Source of the DNA: BPGL01 sp035463115 | GTDB taxonomy: Bacteria; Actinomycetota; UBA4738; HRBIN12 | Assembly: GCA_035463115.1 (NCBI GenBank) | Contig: DATHTO010000149.1 | Location: 1-64,000, forward strand | Length of the DNA stretch: 64,000 nt | Reading direction: 5' to 3' | Shown here: in pieces, positions 8,213 to 16,613 of the stretch | Position numbering within the stretch: the first letter of the stretch is position 1 | Layout: every line of letters begins with the position of its first letter | Program-made: the position numbers and the translations under genes | Notes under the pieces: generated by a model | Database searches by the model: none | Seen by the model: the letters and a program-made list of their open reading frames with translations, nothing else | Told to the model about the DNA's origin: nothing

Positions 8213-8614
8213 ATGCTCTACCTCGACGCCTCGGCGATCGTGAAGCTCGTGACGCGGGAGCCCGAGACGGACCGGCTCGTCCAGGTGATCGGGGATGACC
8301 CTGCGACGATCTCGAGCGAGGTGAGCTTCGTCGAGGTCGTCCGAGCGGTACGTCGTGTCGGCCGTGATGCAGGGCGCGCCGAGACCGTGATCGGAGCGAT
8401 CGCGCTCGTGCCCATCGATGCTGGGATCATCCGATCGGCCGCGGAGCTGGGTCCCACGACCCTGCGGTCGCTCGACGCGATCCATCTGGCGACCGTCCTG
8501 AGTCTGAGCGGCGACGTGTCCCGACTCGTCACCTACGACGACAGCCTCGCCGATGCGGCCCGGTCGATGGAGGTGGACGTTTCATCGCCCGGCGCCGACG
8601 AGGACGAGGTGTGA
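8213..8614 (+). CDS. VapC-like PIN-domain toxin
   Basis: This 133-residue PIN-domain ribonuclease toxin has the acidic active-site residues in place: the first Asp in MLYLDASAIVKL, a Glu in SSEVSFVE, the Asp in SLDAIHLAT, and TYDDSLADAA near the end. VapC toxins cleave tRNA or rRNA when freed from the antitoxin. It follows the antitoxin with only two bases between, as usual for co-translated pairs. Pairing of a Phd-like antitoxin with a PIN toxin is common in actinobacteria. Confidence 0.9.
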   Translation: MLYLDASAIVKLVTREPETDRLVQVIGDDPATISSEVSFVEVVRAVRRVGRDAGRAETVIGAIALVPIDAGIIRSAAELGPTTLRSLDAIHLATVLSLSGDVSRLVTYDDSLADAARSMEVDVSSPGADEDEV

Positions 8615-8635
8615 CGCGCCGACGCGCCCGGGCGG

Positions 8636-8845
8636 CTACCAGTCTTCCGGCAGCTCCTTCTCGGCGTTCAGCTCACGGGCACGCTTCTTGATCCAGCGCT
8701 TCGCTTCGTCCTTGTCCTTCGCGCGCCCGTACGACTGGATCGCGTCCTGCAGGTCGTCGCGGTTGCGGATCGGGAACGACCCGTCGGGCAGCGCCTTGCC
8801 CTGATCCGCCAGCTTCCGGCGTTCCTGCGTGTCGAGATCGGTCAT
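8636..8845 (-). CDS. small DUF6582-like protein
   Basis: This 69-residue, highly charged helical protein contains LPDGSFPIRNRDDLQDAIQS and ends in KKRARELNAEKELPEDW. The FPIRNRDDLQ(D/N)AI(Q) core occurs in a widespread actinobacterial and phage family of unknown function (DUF6582-like), also seen as a tail on some capsid-related proteins. Here it stands alone, with no phage genes nearby. AGGAGG lies 6 bases before the ATG; a GTG immediately upstream could also serve. A sigma-B-like promoter lies 34 bases upstream. Confidence 0.8.
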   Translation of the reverse strand: MTDLDTQERRKLADQGKALPDGSFPIRNRDDLQDAIQSYGRAKDKDEAKRWIKKRARELNAEKELPEDW

Positions 8846-8878
8846 CACGCGCCTCCTCTCGGTCGGTCATCGCCAGCC

Positions 8879-8902
8879 ATACCCGACGCGGCCGTCCCGA
8901 AC
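8879..8902 (-). promoter_or_regulatory. sigma-B/F-type promoter of the small charged protein gene
   Basis: On the minus strand GTTCGG (8902-8897), a 12-base spacer and GGGTAT (8884-8879) fit the general-stress promoter pattern. The -10 box ends 33 bases before the ATG. Confidence 0.5.
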
Positions 8903-8989
8903 ACGTCGGGTGTCGGTGCCTCCGGGTACGCTCGGGAGCCACGAGGCCCTGGCCAGGAACCGGTTGCCTGGCGTTGCCGTCGAACGACG

Positions 8990-10552
8990 ATGAAGATGTC
9001 GGCGATGCGTGCACGGGCTGTCCGGTCGCTGCTGGTGACGTTCCTCGTCGGCAGTACGTGGCTGGTCTTCTCGGCGCAGGAGTCGCTCGCGTGTTCCTGC
9101 GCGCTCGGAGAGCCTCGCGACGCGCTCCGTCGAGCCGATGCCGCTTTCGTCGGGACGCTCATGGAGCGCAGCGAGGGCGGACCATCGGTGCCGTACTACG
9201 GCGGCGAAGTGGCGACCTTCCGGTTCCTGGTCGCCGACGACATCAAGGGCAACCTCGACGACGAGATCGAGGTCGTCACGTCGAGCAGCGGCGCGTCCTG
9301 CGGCCTCGAGCTCGCCGAAGGAGCGCGCGTCGGCCTGTTCCTGATGCTCACCGATGAGGGCGTCTGGACGTCGGGTCTCTGTTCGCAGATCGGGCCCGCC
9401 GCCTTGCTTCGCGCGTCGGCACCGCTTCCCGAGCCGAAGGGCGTCGGACCCGTCCGGCTCATCGTCGGCGGGAGCTTCGGCGAGGCGCGGGTCATGGCTC
9501 TGGACGGGCGCGGTCGAACCCTCGCGTACGGCGCGGGGGAGGGTGACGTCTTCGACATCGACGTGTGCCCGGGCCAGGAGCGGATGGTCGAGTCGGTGTC
9601 GCACGGACGGATCGGGTCGCTCGTCGTTCGGGACGTCGACACGCTCGCCATCGTCCGCCAGGTGCGGGTGGTCGAGGCGCGGTTCCCATCCGTGTACCTG
9701 GTCGACTGCGTCGACCGTGACGGTGAGCGGCTCGTCGCGGTGGATGACCTGCAGGGGAACGTCCGGATCCACGTGATCGACGGCACGCACCTCGAGACCG
9801 TCTTCGAAGGTCCTGGACGGTCGTGGGGAAGCGCGCTCGGTCCGGGTTACGCCGAGGTCGTCATCCGTGGCGGGGAGTTCGGGCGCGTCGACCTCGAGAC
9901 GGGTCAGCTCCAGTCGATCGTCCAGCTGCCGCCGCATGCGTCAGCCGCTCGCCTGTCCCCTGATGGCCGATGGGTCGCAGCCGTTCGCTACGGCGGTGCG
10001 CTTCCGGATGAGCCACCGAGCGACATCGTGCTGATCCCCGTCGACGGAGGAGCGCCAGTGTCGCACCCGCTCGAGTTCTGGAACGACTCGGGACGTGTCG
10101 CATGGCAGCCGGATGGACGACTCCTCTTCTTGCCCGCGGGCGAGGACGTCGAGCGGATCGCGATCTTCGACATCCCGTCGTTCGACGAGGTGGTCGGCGC
10201 GGACGGGTGGTACTTCACGGAGACAGCCGTCGTGGACGGCGTGACGTACGGCGTCTCCGGCCGTCAGCTCGCTGCCGTGGAACTCGGCGTCGATGATGCT
10301 TCGCGAACGCTCCGAACCTTCGACGGCGACGCGTACGCGATCGCTGCGGTGACCGGGCGGGTGATCGCCGACCCATCTCCGGTCCCGGAACCGTCGGAGG
10401 CGCCGGTGCAGGCGGCTCCGATCGCGACCGCCGGCTCAGGGTGGGTCCCGTTCGGCGTCGGCGCGATGACCCTCGCAGCGGTGGCCGTGGCGCTGGCTCT
10501 CCGGTCGAGGACACGGCTCACGGGTCCACGTCAGCCAACGGACATCGCTTAG
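8990..10552 (+). CDS. surface-anchored protein with NTR/TIMP-like domain and beta-propeller
   Basis: This 520-residue exported protein has a signal peptide (about 1-35). Right after it the mature chain begins with CSC, then ALGEPRDALRRADAAFVGTL and two later cysteines. This is the pattern of bacterial NTR/TIMP-like domains, whose N-terminal Cys starts the fold. The middle (about 165-450) has repeating blades like WD40/TolB propellers, for example LSPDGRWVAAVRYGG. A linker and one transmembrane helix (about 488-508) with a basic tail anchor it outside the cell. The start among three near ATGs is uncertain. Function is unknown; a surface binding role is inferred. Confidence 0.75.
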   Translation: MKMSAMRARAVRSLLVTFLVGSTWLVFSAQESLACSCALGEPRDALRRADAAFVGTLMERSEGGPSVPYYGGEVATFRFLVADDIKGNLDDEIEVVTSSSGASCGLELAEGARVGLFLMLTDEGVWTSGLCSQIGPAALLRASAPLPEPKGVGPVRLIVGGSFGEARVMALDGRGRTLAYGAGEGDVFDIDVCPGQERMVESVSHGRIGSLVVRDVDTLAIVRQVRVVEARFPSVYLVDCVDRDGERLVAVDDLQGNVRIHVIDGTHLETVFEGPGRSWGSALGPGYAEVVIRGGEFGRVDLETGQLQSIVQLPPHASAARLSPDGRWVAAVRYGGALPDEPPSDIVLIPVDGGAPVSHPLEFWNDSGRVAWQPDGRLLFLPAGEDVERIAIFDIPSFDEVVGADGWYFTETAVVDGVTYGVSGRQLAAVELGVDDASRTLRTFDGDAYAIAAVTGRVIADPSPVPEPSEAPVQAAPIATAGSGWVPFGVGAMTLAAVAVALALRSRTRLTGPRQPTDIA

Positions 10553-10583
10553 CGGTCGTCGCTCCACGTAGCAGGATTCGTCC

Positions 10584-11375
10584 ATGGATCACGGCGAGAT
10601 CGAGCGCGGCGTCTACGACGCGGAGCTCCAGCGGCACAACGGAGCGCTTCTGCGTGCCTACGAGATCGCTCCCGACGATCGTGTGCTGGACGTCGGCTGT
10701 GGGGCGGGGGAGACGACCCGCGATGCCGCCCGCCTCGCCAGCGAGGGGTCGGCGCTCGGCGTCGACGTTTCCGAAGAGATGATCCAGCGGGCCCGTTCGC
10801 GAGCCGCGGCCGAGGGGATCCGCAACGTCACCTTCGAACAGGGTGATGCGCAGGACTTCCGGTTCCCTCCGTCCAGGTTCGATCAGGTCATCAGCAGGTT
10901 CGGCACGATGTTCTTCGGCGATCCCATCGCCGCCTTCAGCAACATCGGGAGTGCCCTCCGCCCGCCCGGTCGCTTGCTGATGATGGTGTGGCAGGCTCCG
11001 GAGCGGAACGGATGGTCGCGGTCGGTCCACGGAGCGATCAGGTCCGTCATCGGCTCGTCCGGCCCTGATATCCCGGAGCTCGATGCGTTCTCCCTTGCCG
11101 AGCCCGCGACGGTCCGCAAGATCCTGACTGCCGCGGGGTTCACCGACGTCACGTTCACGGATGTCGATGAGCCCGTCTTCTACGGTCGTGACGTCGACGC
11201 CGCGCTCGAGTGGGTCAGCGGCTTCGCCTGCACCCGGCGGGCTCTCGCGCTCGTCGATCCGACGCGTCGCCAGTTCGCGCTGGAACGGCTGCGCGAGATG
11301 CTGGCCGAGCACGAGGGCGAGGACGGCGTCTGGTTCGATTCGCGCGCGTGGATCGTGGGGGCCCGCCGTCGCTGA
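10584..11375 (+). CDS. SAM-dependent methyltransferase (class I)
   Basis: This 263-residue class I methyltransferase has motif I as VLDVGCGAGETT near residue 34 and the acidic end of strand 2 (LGVDVSEEM). It also has a GDAQDFRFP motif and RPPGRLLMMVWQ after strand 5. The overall plan is the UbiE/Methyltransf_25 group that acts on small molecules. Substrate unknown. It is followed by what looks like a decayed gene end, so its former neighbour may have been lost. Confidence 0.88.
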   Translation: MDHGEIERGVYDAELQRHNGALLRAYEIAPDDRVLDVGCGAGETTRDAARLASEGSALGVDVSEEMIQRARSRAAAEGIRNVTFEQGDAQDFRFPPSRFDQVISRFGTMFFGDPIAAFSNIGSALRPPGRLLMMVWQAPERNGWSRSVHGAIRSVIGSSGPDIPELDAFSLAEPATVRKILTAAGFTDVTFTDVDEPVFYGRDVDAALEWVSGFACTRRALALVDPTRRQFALERLREMLAEHEGEDGVWFDSRAWIVGARRR

Positions 11376-11798
11376 CGACGAGCGGACAGGCTCAACGCTC
11401 GGCTCCGTACAGATGGCAGGCCGGTGCGTCTCACCTGACGGTCGACGACGTCGAGATCGAGGCGGCCGCCGGGAAGACGGAGTGGCGGAGCCCCGGCTAC
11501 GAGACAGCGCCTGACCGCTACGACATCGATATCGGCGCCGGCGCCAGCGCGATCACCGTGCAGGTGTAGACAGCCGGTCAACCTGAGCGCTCGGTGTCGT
11601 GTGTGTGTCAGGGACGACATACCCGTGTTCGACGTCCGTCTCGTCGCGGCCTCCACGCTCGAACGATCGAACGTCAGCAGGATCTGGGCCGCAGTGAGCA
11701 GTAGCGCATCAGGCACGGTACGCATCGCAACCCTCATCGCCATGTGGCCGCATACGGTCTCCAGCGGCTCGGGACGAGCCGCCGGAGAGCCGAGGGCA
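11376..11798. other. gene-poor stretch holding a gene remnant
   Basis: Apart from the fragment at 11402-11569 I see no gene. The rest (11570-11798) has only short frames with low-quality composition on both strands. Confidence 0.4.
11402..11569 (+). pseudogene. remnant of a DUF4097/LiaF-like toastrack protein
   Basis: A frame without its own start reads ASHLTVDDVEIEAAAGKT and ends RYDIDIGAGASAITVQV before a TAG at 11567. The closing pattern of alternating strands with DIDIGAGAS is like the end of the repeat sheet in DUF4097/LiaF-type adhesin or envelope-stress proteins. There is no matching N-terminal part upstream because the methyltransferase occupies it in another frame. A decayed 3-prime end is the simplest reading. 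Confidence 0.3.
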
Positions 11799-12164
11799 TC
11801 AACGGGCGTGCGTGAACCGACGGAACAACCCGGCGTGTGATCCCGTCTCCAGCGCCCAGACCAGAACGATGGCTCCGACGAAGACGGCCAGCAGCACTTC
11901 GCTGCCCTCGGCGCCGATCAGTGCCGCAGCGATCCCTATGCCGATCGCGGCCGCGCCGACGATCGCCATGACCTTGCCGAACGTCGTGTGGAACCCGACG
12001 CCCCACGCCGCGAAGCTCAGCACCAACCCCACGATGCCGGTCGCTGCCATGCCGCGCGGATCCTGGATGAAGGGCATCTCGCCGCGAACGAGGTACCCGC
12101 CGTACGGGATCAGGATCGCGGCGAGCAGGGCCGTCGCGACGCCGTCCTTCCATGTGAGTCTCAT
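11799..12164 (-). CDS. four-helix membrane protein of unknown function
   Basis: This 121-residue protein has predicted helices at about 8-27, 37-57, 61-82 and 85-104 and a short basic tail. The N-terminal YGGYLVRGEMPFIQDPRGMA loop is reminiscent of small actinobacterial membrane proteins annotated as hypothetical. The ATG at 12164 follows GGAAGGAGACTGAGG. GTTGCG-N13-GGGTGG (12239-12215) upstream is a weak sigma-B-like promoter candidate. Confidence 0.7.
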   Translation of the reverse strand: MRLTWKDGVATALLAAILIPYGGYLVRGEMPFIQDPRGMAATGIVGLVLSFAAWGVGFHTTFGKVMAIVGAAAIGIGIAAALIGAEGSEVLLAVFVGAIVLVWALETGSHAGLFRRFTHAR

Positions 12165-12377
12165 CCTCAGTCTCCTTCCCATCTCTCTCGCATCTTGCAG
12201 CCGGCGCTGCCTCGCCACCCGGGGACAAGGTCCCGCAACGACCGGTCCCTCTGGAAGATCGCCGCCGCACGCGTTCGGTCAGCACGAAGCCGCGACAGCG
12301 AAGAGCGAGTGGGGTGACTCGGTCCCGATGGCTCGATCGAGCGTGACGTTCGCGGCTTCGACCGCGCGGACGACCGG

Positions 12378-15014
12378 TCAGACGCGGGTCTCGGCGCCGG
12401 CCCCGATGAACGTGAGCGCCTCCTCGAGGGTCATCTCCTGACCGACGGCCCAGGCTTCGGTGTAGGCCGCGTCACCGAGCGCTTCACGCGCGCGACGGGC
12501 CGGATCGCCGAAGAAGCCGAGCGCCCATTCCGGGAAGTGAACGTCGTGCTCCTCGACCACCCGCTCCGCCGCGCCGACGAGGATCGCGCCGCGTTCCGCG
12601 TCGCCGGCGTCGGTTGCAAGGATCGCGTGGTGGAAGACGATCGGCACCACGAACAACGCTTCCGTCGTCGGGCCGATCAGCGCCGTCGCCTCCGCGAGAC
12701 GACGGAGCGCCTCGTCGCGTCGTCCGAGGGCCCGGTTCACGATCGCGGCAGCGGTCAGGCTCTCGGAGAGTGCGAGGCGCTCACCAGCCCTCCGATGGAG
12801 GTCGATCGCGCGCTCGATCGGCTCGAGGGCCCCCGCGGCGTCGCCGACGGCCATCCGCGCGTATCCGATCGTGTTCGAGGCCCGCGCTCGCAGGACGAGG
12901 TCGTCCTCCTCCGCGACCTCGAGGCACTCGTTGAGGTGGCGAAGGGACGCTTCCAGATCTCCGGACGAGAACCACACGAACGACAGGTCGAACAGCGCAT
13001 GGGAGATGAGGCGCCGGTCGCCGAGCTCTCGAGCGATCTCCGCCGCCTCCACGTAGTGCCGCTCCATCGCTCCGTAGTCAGCGAGCCAGTACGCGAGGGA
13101 TCCGGCTGCCCCGAGCGCCCGCGCGCGCGTGGCGTCACGCGGAGCTGCCGCCGGCAGGGCGAGCAGGCGCTCCAGCCGCGAGCGTCCTTCGGCCACGTGC
13201 CCGCGTTGCTGCCAGAAGCGCCAGATCGCCGACGCCATCTCGAGCGCAGCTTGGACCGCTTCTCGCTCGCCGACCGCCCGCTCACGTTCGAGGACCGCAC
13301 GGATGTTGTCGTGCTCGCGTTCGAGCCGATCGAGCCACCGCACCTGGTGCTCGCCGGTGAGGTGTGGCTCCGCCCGTTCAGCAAGAGCGCGGAAGTACCC
13401 CGTGTGCCGACGCTCGACCTCCTGGCGCTCCTCCGGGGCGAGCGTCGCCAACCGCTCGGCTGCGTACTCCCTGATCGTCTCGAGCATCGAGAAGCGCAGC
13501 TCCTCGTCGTCGTGCTCGGGGCGACGGACGAGGCTGGCGTCTGCGAGCACGTCGAGGTTCTCGAGGACGTCGAGATCGCCTCCGCAAACGGTTTCGGCCG
13601 CGTCCAGCGTCCAGCCGCCGCTGAACACGGCGAGCCGCGCGAACAGCCGGCGGCTGGCCGGCTCGAGGGACTCCTCGCTCCAACGGATCGACGCCGCCAG
13701 CGTCCGGTGACGCTCCGGCGCGTCGCGCGGTCCTCCCGTCAGAAACGGCAGCCGGTGCTCGAGGCGTTGCGCGAGCGTGCTGACGTCGAGGAGGCGCAGG
13801 CGCGAGGCGGCGAGCTCGATGGCCAGCGGGAGGGCGTCGAGACGAGACACGATCTCGACGACGGCACGACGGTTCGTCGGATCGAGCCGGAAGCCCGGGC
13901 GCGCCTCCTCGGCTCGTTCGAGGAACAACCGGATCGAGTCCGATCGCGCCATGCCACGGTCGTCCGAGGCATCCGACGGAGGCATGGCCAGCGGTGGAAC
14001 GCGGATCTCGACCTCGCCGGAGAGGTGGAGGGGAACGCGGCTCGTCACGAGGATCGTCAACGACGGAGCGGCGTCGAGCAACGACGACACGACGGTCGCG
14101 TGCTCGACGAGCTGCTCCATGTTGTCGAGCACCAACAGGAGCCTGCGCGCTTCGAGGTGCCGAGCGATGGCGGCGACGCGGTCGACGCCCGGCGTCTCGC
14201 GCACGCCAAGGATGCGCGCGATCTCCGCAACCATCGGCTCACGATCGATCGCGGCGCTGAGGTCGACGAAGGCGACCCCATCGGCGAACCGGTGTCCGAT
14301 CGCCGATGCCGCCGCGATCGCGAGCCTGGTCTTGCCCGTGCCGCCCGGGCCCGTGAGCGAGACGAGGCGGTTCGACGACGTGCGCTCGGCGATGTCCTCG
14401 AGCTCCAGCTCACGTCCGACGAACGACGTCCTCGGCGCCGGAAGGAGCGTCCGCCGCGGATCGACGGCCCTGAGCGGCGGGAACGTCTCGTCGAGGCCGT
14501 CGATCACGACGTCGTGGAGCGGCTCGGCGCGTCCGAAGTCCTTCAGGTCGTGCGGGCCGAGGTCACGGATCGCGACGCCGTGGGGGAGGTCCTCGGCAAC
14601 CAGGGCGGCGGTCGTCGACGACAGGACGATCTGGCCTCCGTTCGCCGTGGCCGCGACGCGAGCCGCCTTGTTGACGTCGAGGCCGAGGTAATCATCGCCA
14701 CCGGTCTTGCCCTCGCCGGTATGGAGGCCGATCCGAAGACGGACCCGCTCGCCGGCGAGCGGGGCGTTCAGCGAGCGCTGGATCGCCACCGCGAAGGAGA
14801 ACGCGTCGTGGGCGCTCGGGAACACCGCGAAGAAGGAGTCACCCTCGGTTCGGACCTCGACGCCGCCGCGCTCCGCGAGCTCTTTCCGGATCAGCGCTGC
14901 CTGCGCATCCTGGAGCGCGCCGTACGCCTGATCGCCCATGTCTCGCAGCATCCGGGTCGATCCCTCGATGTCCGAGAACATGAACGTCACGGTGCCGGTC
15001 GGAAGGCCACCCAC
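12378..15014 (-). CDS. class III nucleotidyl cyclase - AAA ATPase - TPR regulator
   Basis: This 878-residue cytoplasmic protein has three parts. A class III cyclase domain (about 5-175) has FMFSDIEGST and EGDSFFAVF for the two metal Asp residues and DVNKAARVA with the transition-state Asn and Arg; the substrate Lys is replaced by Arg (VRTEGD). An NB-ARC/STAND-type ATPase (about 195-480) has GPGGTGKTRLA and LLLVLDNMEQL. A TPR superhelix (about 500-870) follows. It resembles SARP/LuxR-class STAND regulators but has no DNA-binding domain. It starts at GTG, with a TACAGT box 7 bases upstream and no Shine-Dalgarno, so it is probably leaderless. Whether it makes cAMP is open. Confidence 0.85.
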   Translation of the reverse strand: MGGLPTGTVTFMFSDIEGSTRMLRDMGDQAYGALQDAQAALIRKELAERGGVEVRTEGDSFFAVFPSAHDAFSFAVAIQRSLNAPLAGERVRLRIGLHTGEGKTGGDDYLGLDVNKAARVAATANGGQIVLSSTTAALVAEDLPHGVAIRDLGPHDLKDFGRAEPLHDVVIDGLDETFPPLRAVDPRRTLLPAPRTSFVGRELELEDIAERTSSNRLVSLTGPGGTGKTRLAIAAASAIGHRFADGVAFVDLSAAIDREPMVAEIARILGVRETPGVDRVAAIARHLEARRLLLVLDNMEQLVEHATVVSSLLDAAPSLTILVTSRVPLHLSGEVEIRVPPLAMPPSDASDDRGMARSDSIRLFLERAEEARPGFRLDPTNRRAVVEIVSRLDALPLAIELAASRLRLLDVSTLAQRLEHRLPFLTGGPRDAPERHRTLAASIRWSEESLEPASRRLFARLAVFSGGWTLDAAETVCGGDLDVLENLDVLADASLVRRPEHDDEELRFSMLETIREYAAERLATLAPEERQEVERRHTGYFRALAERAEPHLTGEHQVRWLDRLEREHDNIRAVLERERAVGEREAVQAALEMASAIWRFWQQRGHVAEGRSRLERLLALPAAAPRDATRARALGAAGSLAYWLADYGAMERHYVEAAEIARELGDRRLISHALFDLSFVWFSSGDLEASLRHLNECLEVAEEDDLVLRARASNTIGYARMAVGDAAGALEPIERAIDLHRRAGERLALSESLTAAAIVNRALGRRDEALRRLAEATALIGPTTEALFVVPIVFHHAILATDAGDAERGAILVGAAERVVEEHDVHFPEWALGFFGDPARRAREALGDAAYTEAWAVGQEMTLEEALTFIGAGAETRV

Positions 15015-15101
15015 GGTCGTGACTGTAGGCGAGGGCGCCGAGCCGGACGACCGGGCGACGCAAAGCTCGAACCCGACGCGGGTCGTGCGGCGGGTGATGC
15101 G

Positions 15102-15263
15102 TCAGTTGGTCGCCGGGACGAGCCCGCCGTCGTGCGTGTCGATCACGGCTCGGGCCGCGTGGCCGCAGCTCCACATCGTCCAGTGCACCTGGCCCCCGTC
15201 GAGATCGAACGTCGCCTCCACCAGCCTGTGGCCGGCGCCGCAGGTCCCGCATTCGTCGCGCAT
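15102..15263 (-). CDS. tiny Cys/His-rich (zinc-ribbon-like) protein
   Basis: This 53-residue protein begins MRDECGTCGAGHRLVEATFD. It has CxxC followed by GxH near the start and SCGH later, enough for one zinc site. A well placed GGAGG lies 7 bases before the ATG. The rest (WTMWSCGHAARAVIDTHDGG) resembles small actinobacterial proteins of unknown function. It is too short to name, but the start, ribosome site and codon use look real. Confidence 0.65.
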   Translation of the reverse strand: MRDECGTCGAGHRLVEATFDLDGGQVHWTMWSCGHAARAVIDTHDGGLVPATN

Positions 15264-15289
15264 CGTCTGCCTCCGTCGGTCGAGTGGCA

Positions 15290-15329
15290 GACAGGGCCTC
15301 CCTCGGGGGGAAGGTGAGGGGGCCCTGTC
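15290..15329 (-). terminator. hairpin downstream of tdh-kbl
   Basis: A 9-bp perfect stem (GACAGGGCC at 15290-15298 with GGCCCTGTC at 15321-15329) extends inward with partial pairing. It lies about 100 bases past the kbl stop and just before the tiny zinc-ribbon gene. It has no T-run, so termination is an inference. Confidence 0.4.
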
Positions 15330-15425
15330 CGCTCCTCGCCTGTATCGGTGGCCGTCGTCGTTGCCGACATGGCTAACGCTGAGGGTTCCGACATGGGCCG
15401 TGCGGAGGGCGAGCAGAAGGCCGGT

Positions 15426-16613
15426 CTACGCCTGTTCGGCCATCGACCCCTCGAAGGCCCTCACCGCGAGCTGCAGGTCCTGCTCGGTGTGGGCCGCGGA
15501 GACCTGCGCCCTGATCCGTGCCTTCCCCTGCGGAACGACCGGATAGGAGAACGCGATCACGTAGACGCCCTTCGCGAGCATCGCCTCGGCCACCCGGCCG
15601 GCGAGCGCCGCGTCCCCGATCATCAGGGGCACGATCGGATGCTCCCCGGGCAGGATGTCGAGGCCCGCCGCCGTCATCGCCGAGCGGAAGAACCGCGTGT
15701 TCGCCTCGAGCCGGTCGCGGAGCTCGGTGGAGCGCTCGAGCAGCTCGATCGCCTTCAGCGACCCGCCGACCACCGCGGGCGCGACCGTGTTCGAGAACAG
15801 GTACGGGCGCGAACGCTGACGCAACAGCTCGACGATCTCCTTGCGGCCGCTCACGTAGCCGCCGCTCGCTCCGCCCATCGCCTTGCCGAGCGTCCCGGTG
15901 AGGATATCCACGCGGTCCATCACGCCGAAGTGCTCGGGCGTCCCCCGGCCGCCGGGTCCCATGAACCCCACCGCGTGCGAGTCGTCGACCATCACGAGCG
16001 CGTCGTGTCGCTCGGCGAGGTCGCAGATCGCCGGCAGGTTCGCGAGGTAGCCGTCCATCGAGAAGACGCCGTCGGTGGCGATCAGCCGCCGCCTCGCTCC
16101 CGACGCGTCCTTCAGTTGCGCCTCGAGGTCGTCCATGTCGTTGTTCCGGTAGCGCAGGCGTCTCGCTTTCGACAGGCGGATCCCGTCGATGATGCTCGCG
16201 TGGTTCAGCTCGTCGGAGATGACCGCGTCCTCGTCGGACAGCAGCACCTCGAACGAACCCCCGTTCGCGTCGAAGCACGAGGAGTACAGGATCGTGTCCT
16301 CGGTCGCGAGGAACCGCGTGAGCGCGTCCTCGAGCTGCTTGTGCAGCTCCTGGGTGCCGCAGATGAACCGGACCGACGCGAGGCCGAAGCCCCACTCGTC
16401 GAGCGCCGCGTGCGCGGCGCCGATCACCTCGGGGTGATCGGCGAGCCCGAGGTAGTTGTTCGCGCAGAGGTTCAGGACCTCGCGCTCGTCACCGCGCACG
16501 CCGACCCGCGCGCGCTGCGGCGTGGTCAGGATGCGCTCGGACTTCTCGAGGCCGGCCGCGCGGATCTCCCGGAGCTGCTCCGCCAGTGCCGGTTCGACCG
16601 TGTCGCTCGTCAC
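15426..16613 (-). CDS. kbl: glycine C-acetyltransferase (2-amino-3-ketobutyrate CoA ligase)
   Basis: This 395-residue PLP enzyme of the alpha-oxoamine synthase family cleaves 2-amino-3-ketobutyrate with CoA to glycine and acetyl-CoA. Visible motifs are ANNYLGL, RFICGTQELHKQLE, the cofactor-stacking DDSHAVGFMG and the Schiff-base Lys in TLGKAMGGASGG. The chain matches Kbl along its whole length, and adjacency to tdh decides against the paralogues KBL/BioF/HemA. The GTG start overlaps the tdh stop by GTGA (16610-16613), so translation is coupled. Confidence 0.96.
   Translation of the reverse strand: MTSDTVEPALAEQLREIRAAGLEKSERILTTPQRARVGVRGDEREVLNLCANNYLGLADHPEVIGAAHAALDEWGFGLASVRFICGTQELHKQLEDALTRFLATEDTILYSSCFDANGGSFEVLLSDEDAVISDELNHASIIDGIRLSKARRLRYRNNDMDDLEAQLKDASGARRRLIATDGVFSMDGYLANLPAICDLAERHDALVMVDDSHAVGFMGPGGRGTPEHFGVMDRVDILTGTLGKAMGGASGGYVSGRKEIVELLRQRSRPYLFSNTVAPAVVGGSLKAIELLERSTELRDRLEANTRFFRSAMTAAGLDILPGEHPIVPLMIGDAALAGRVAEAMLAKGVYVIAFSYPVVPQGKARIRAQVSAAHTEQDLQLAVRAFEGSMAEQA

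Noticed and set aside
12537..15317. A 926-residue open frame on the plus strand
   Set aside because: It is antisense to the cyclase-AAA-TPR gene, and its Arg-rich composition is typical of shadow frames in GC-rich DNA.
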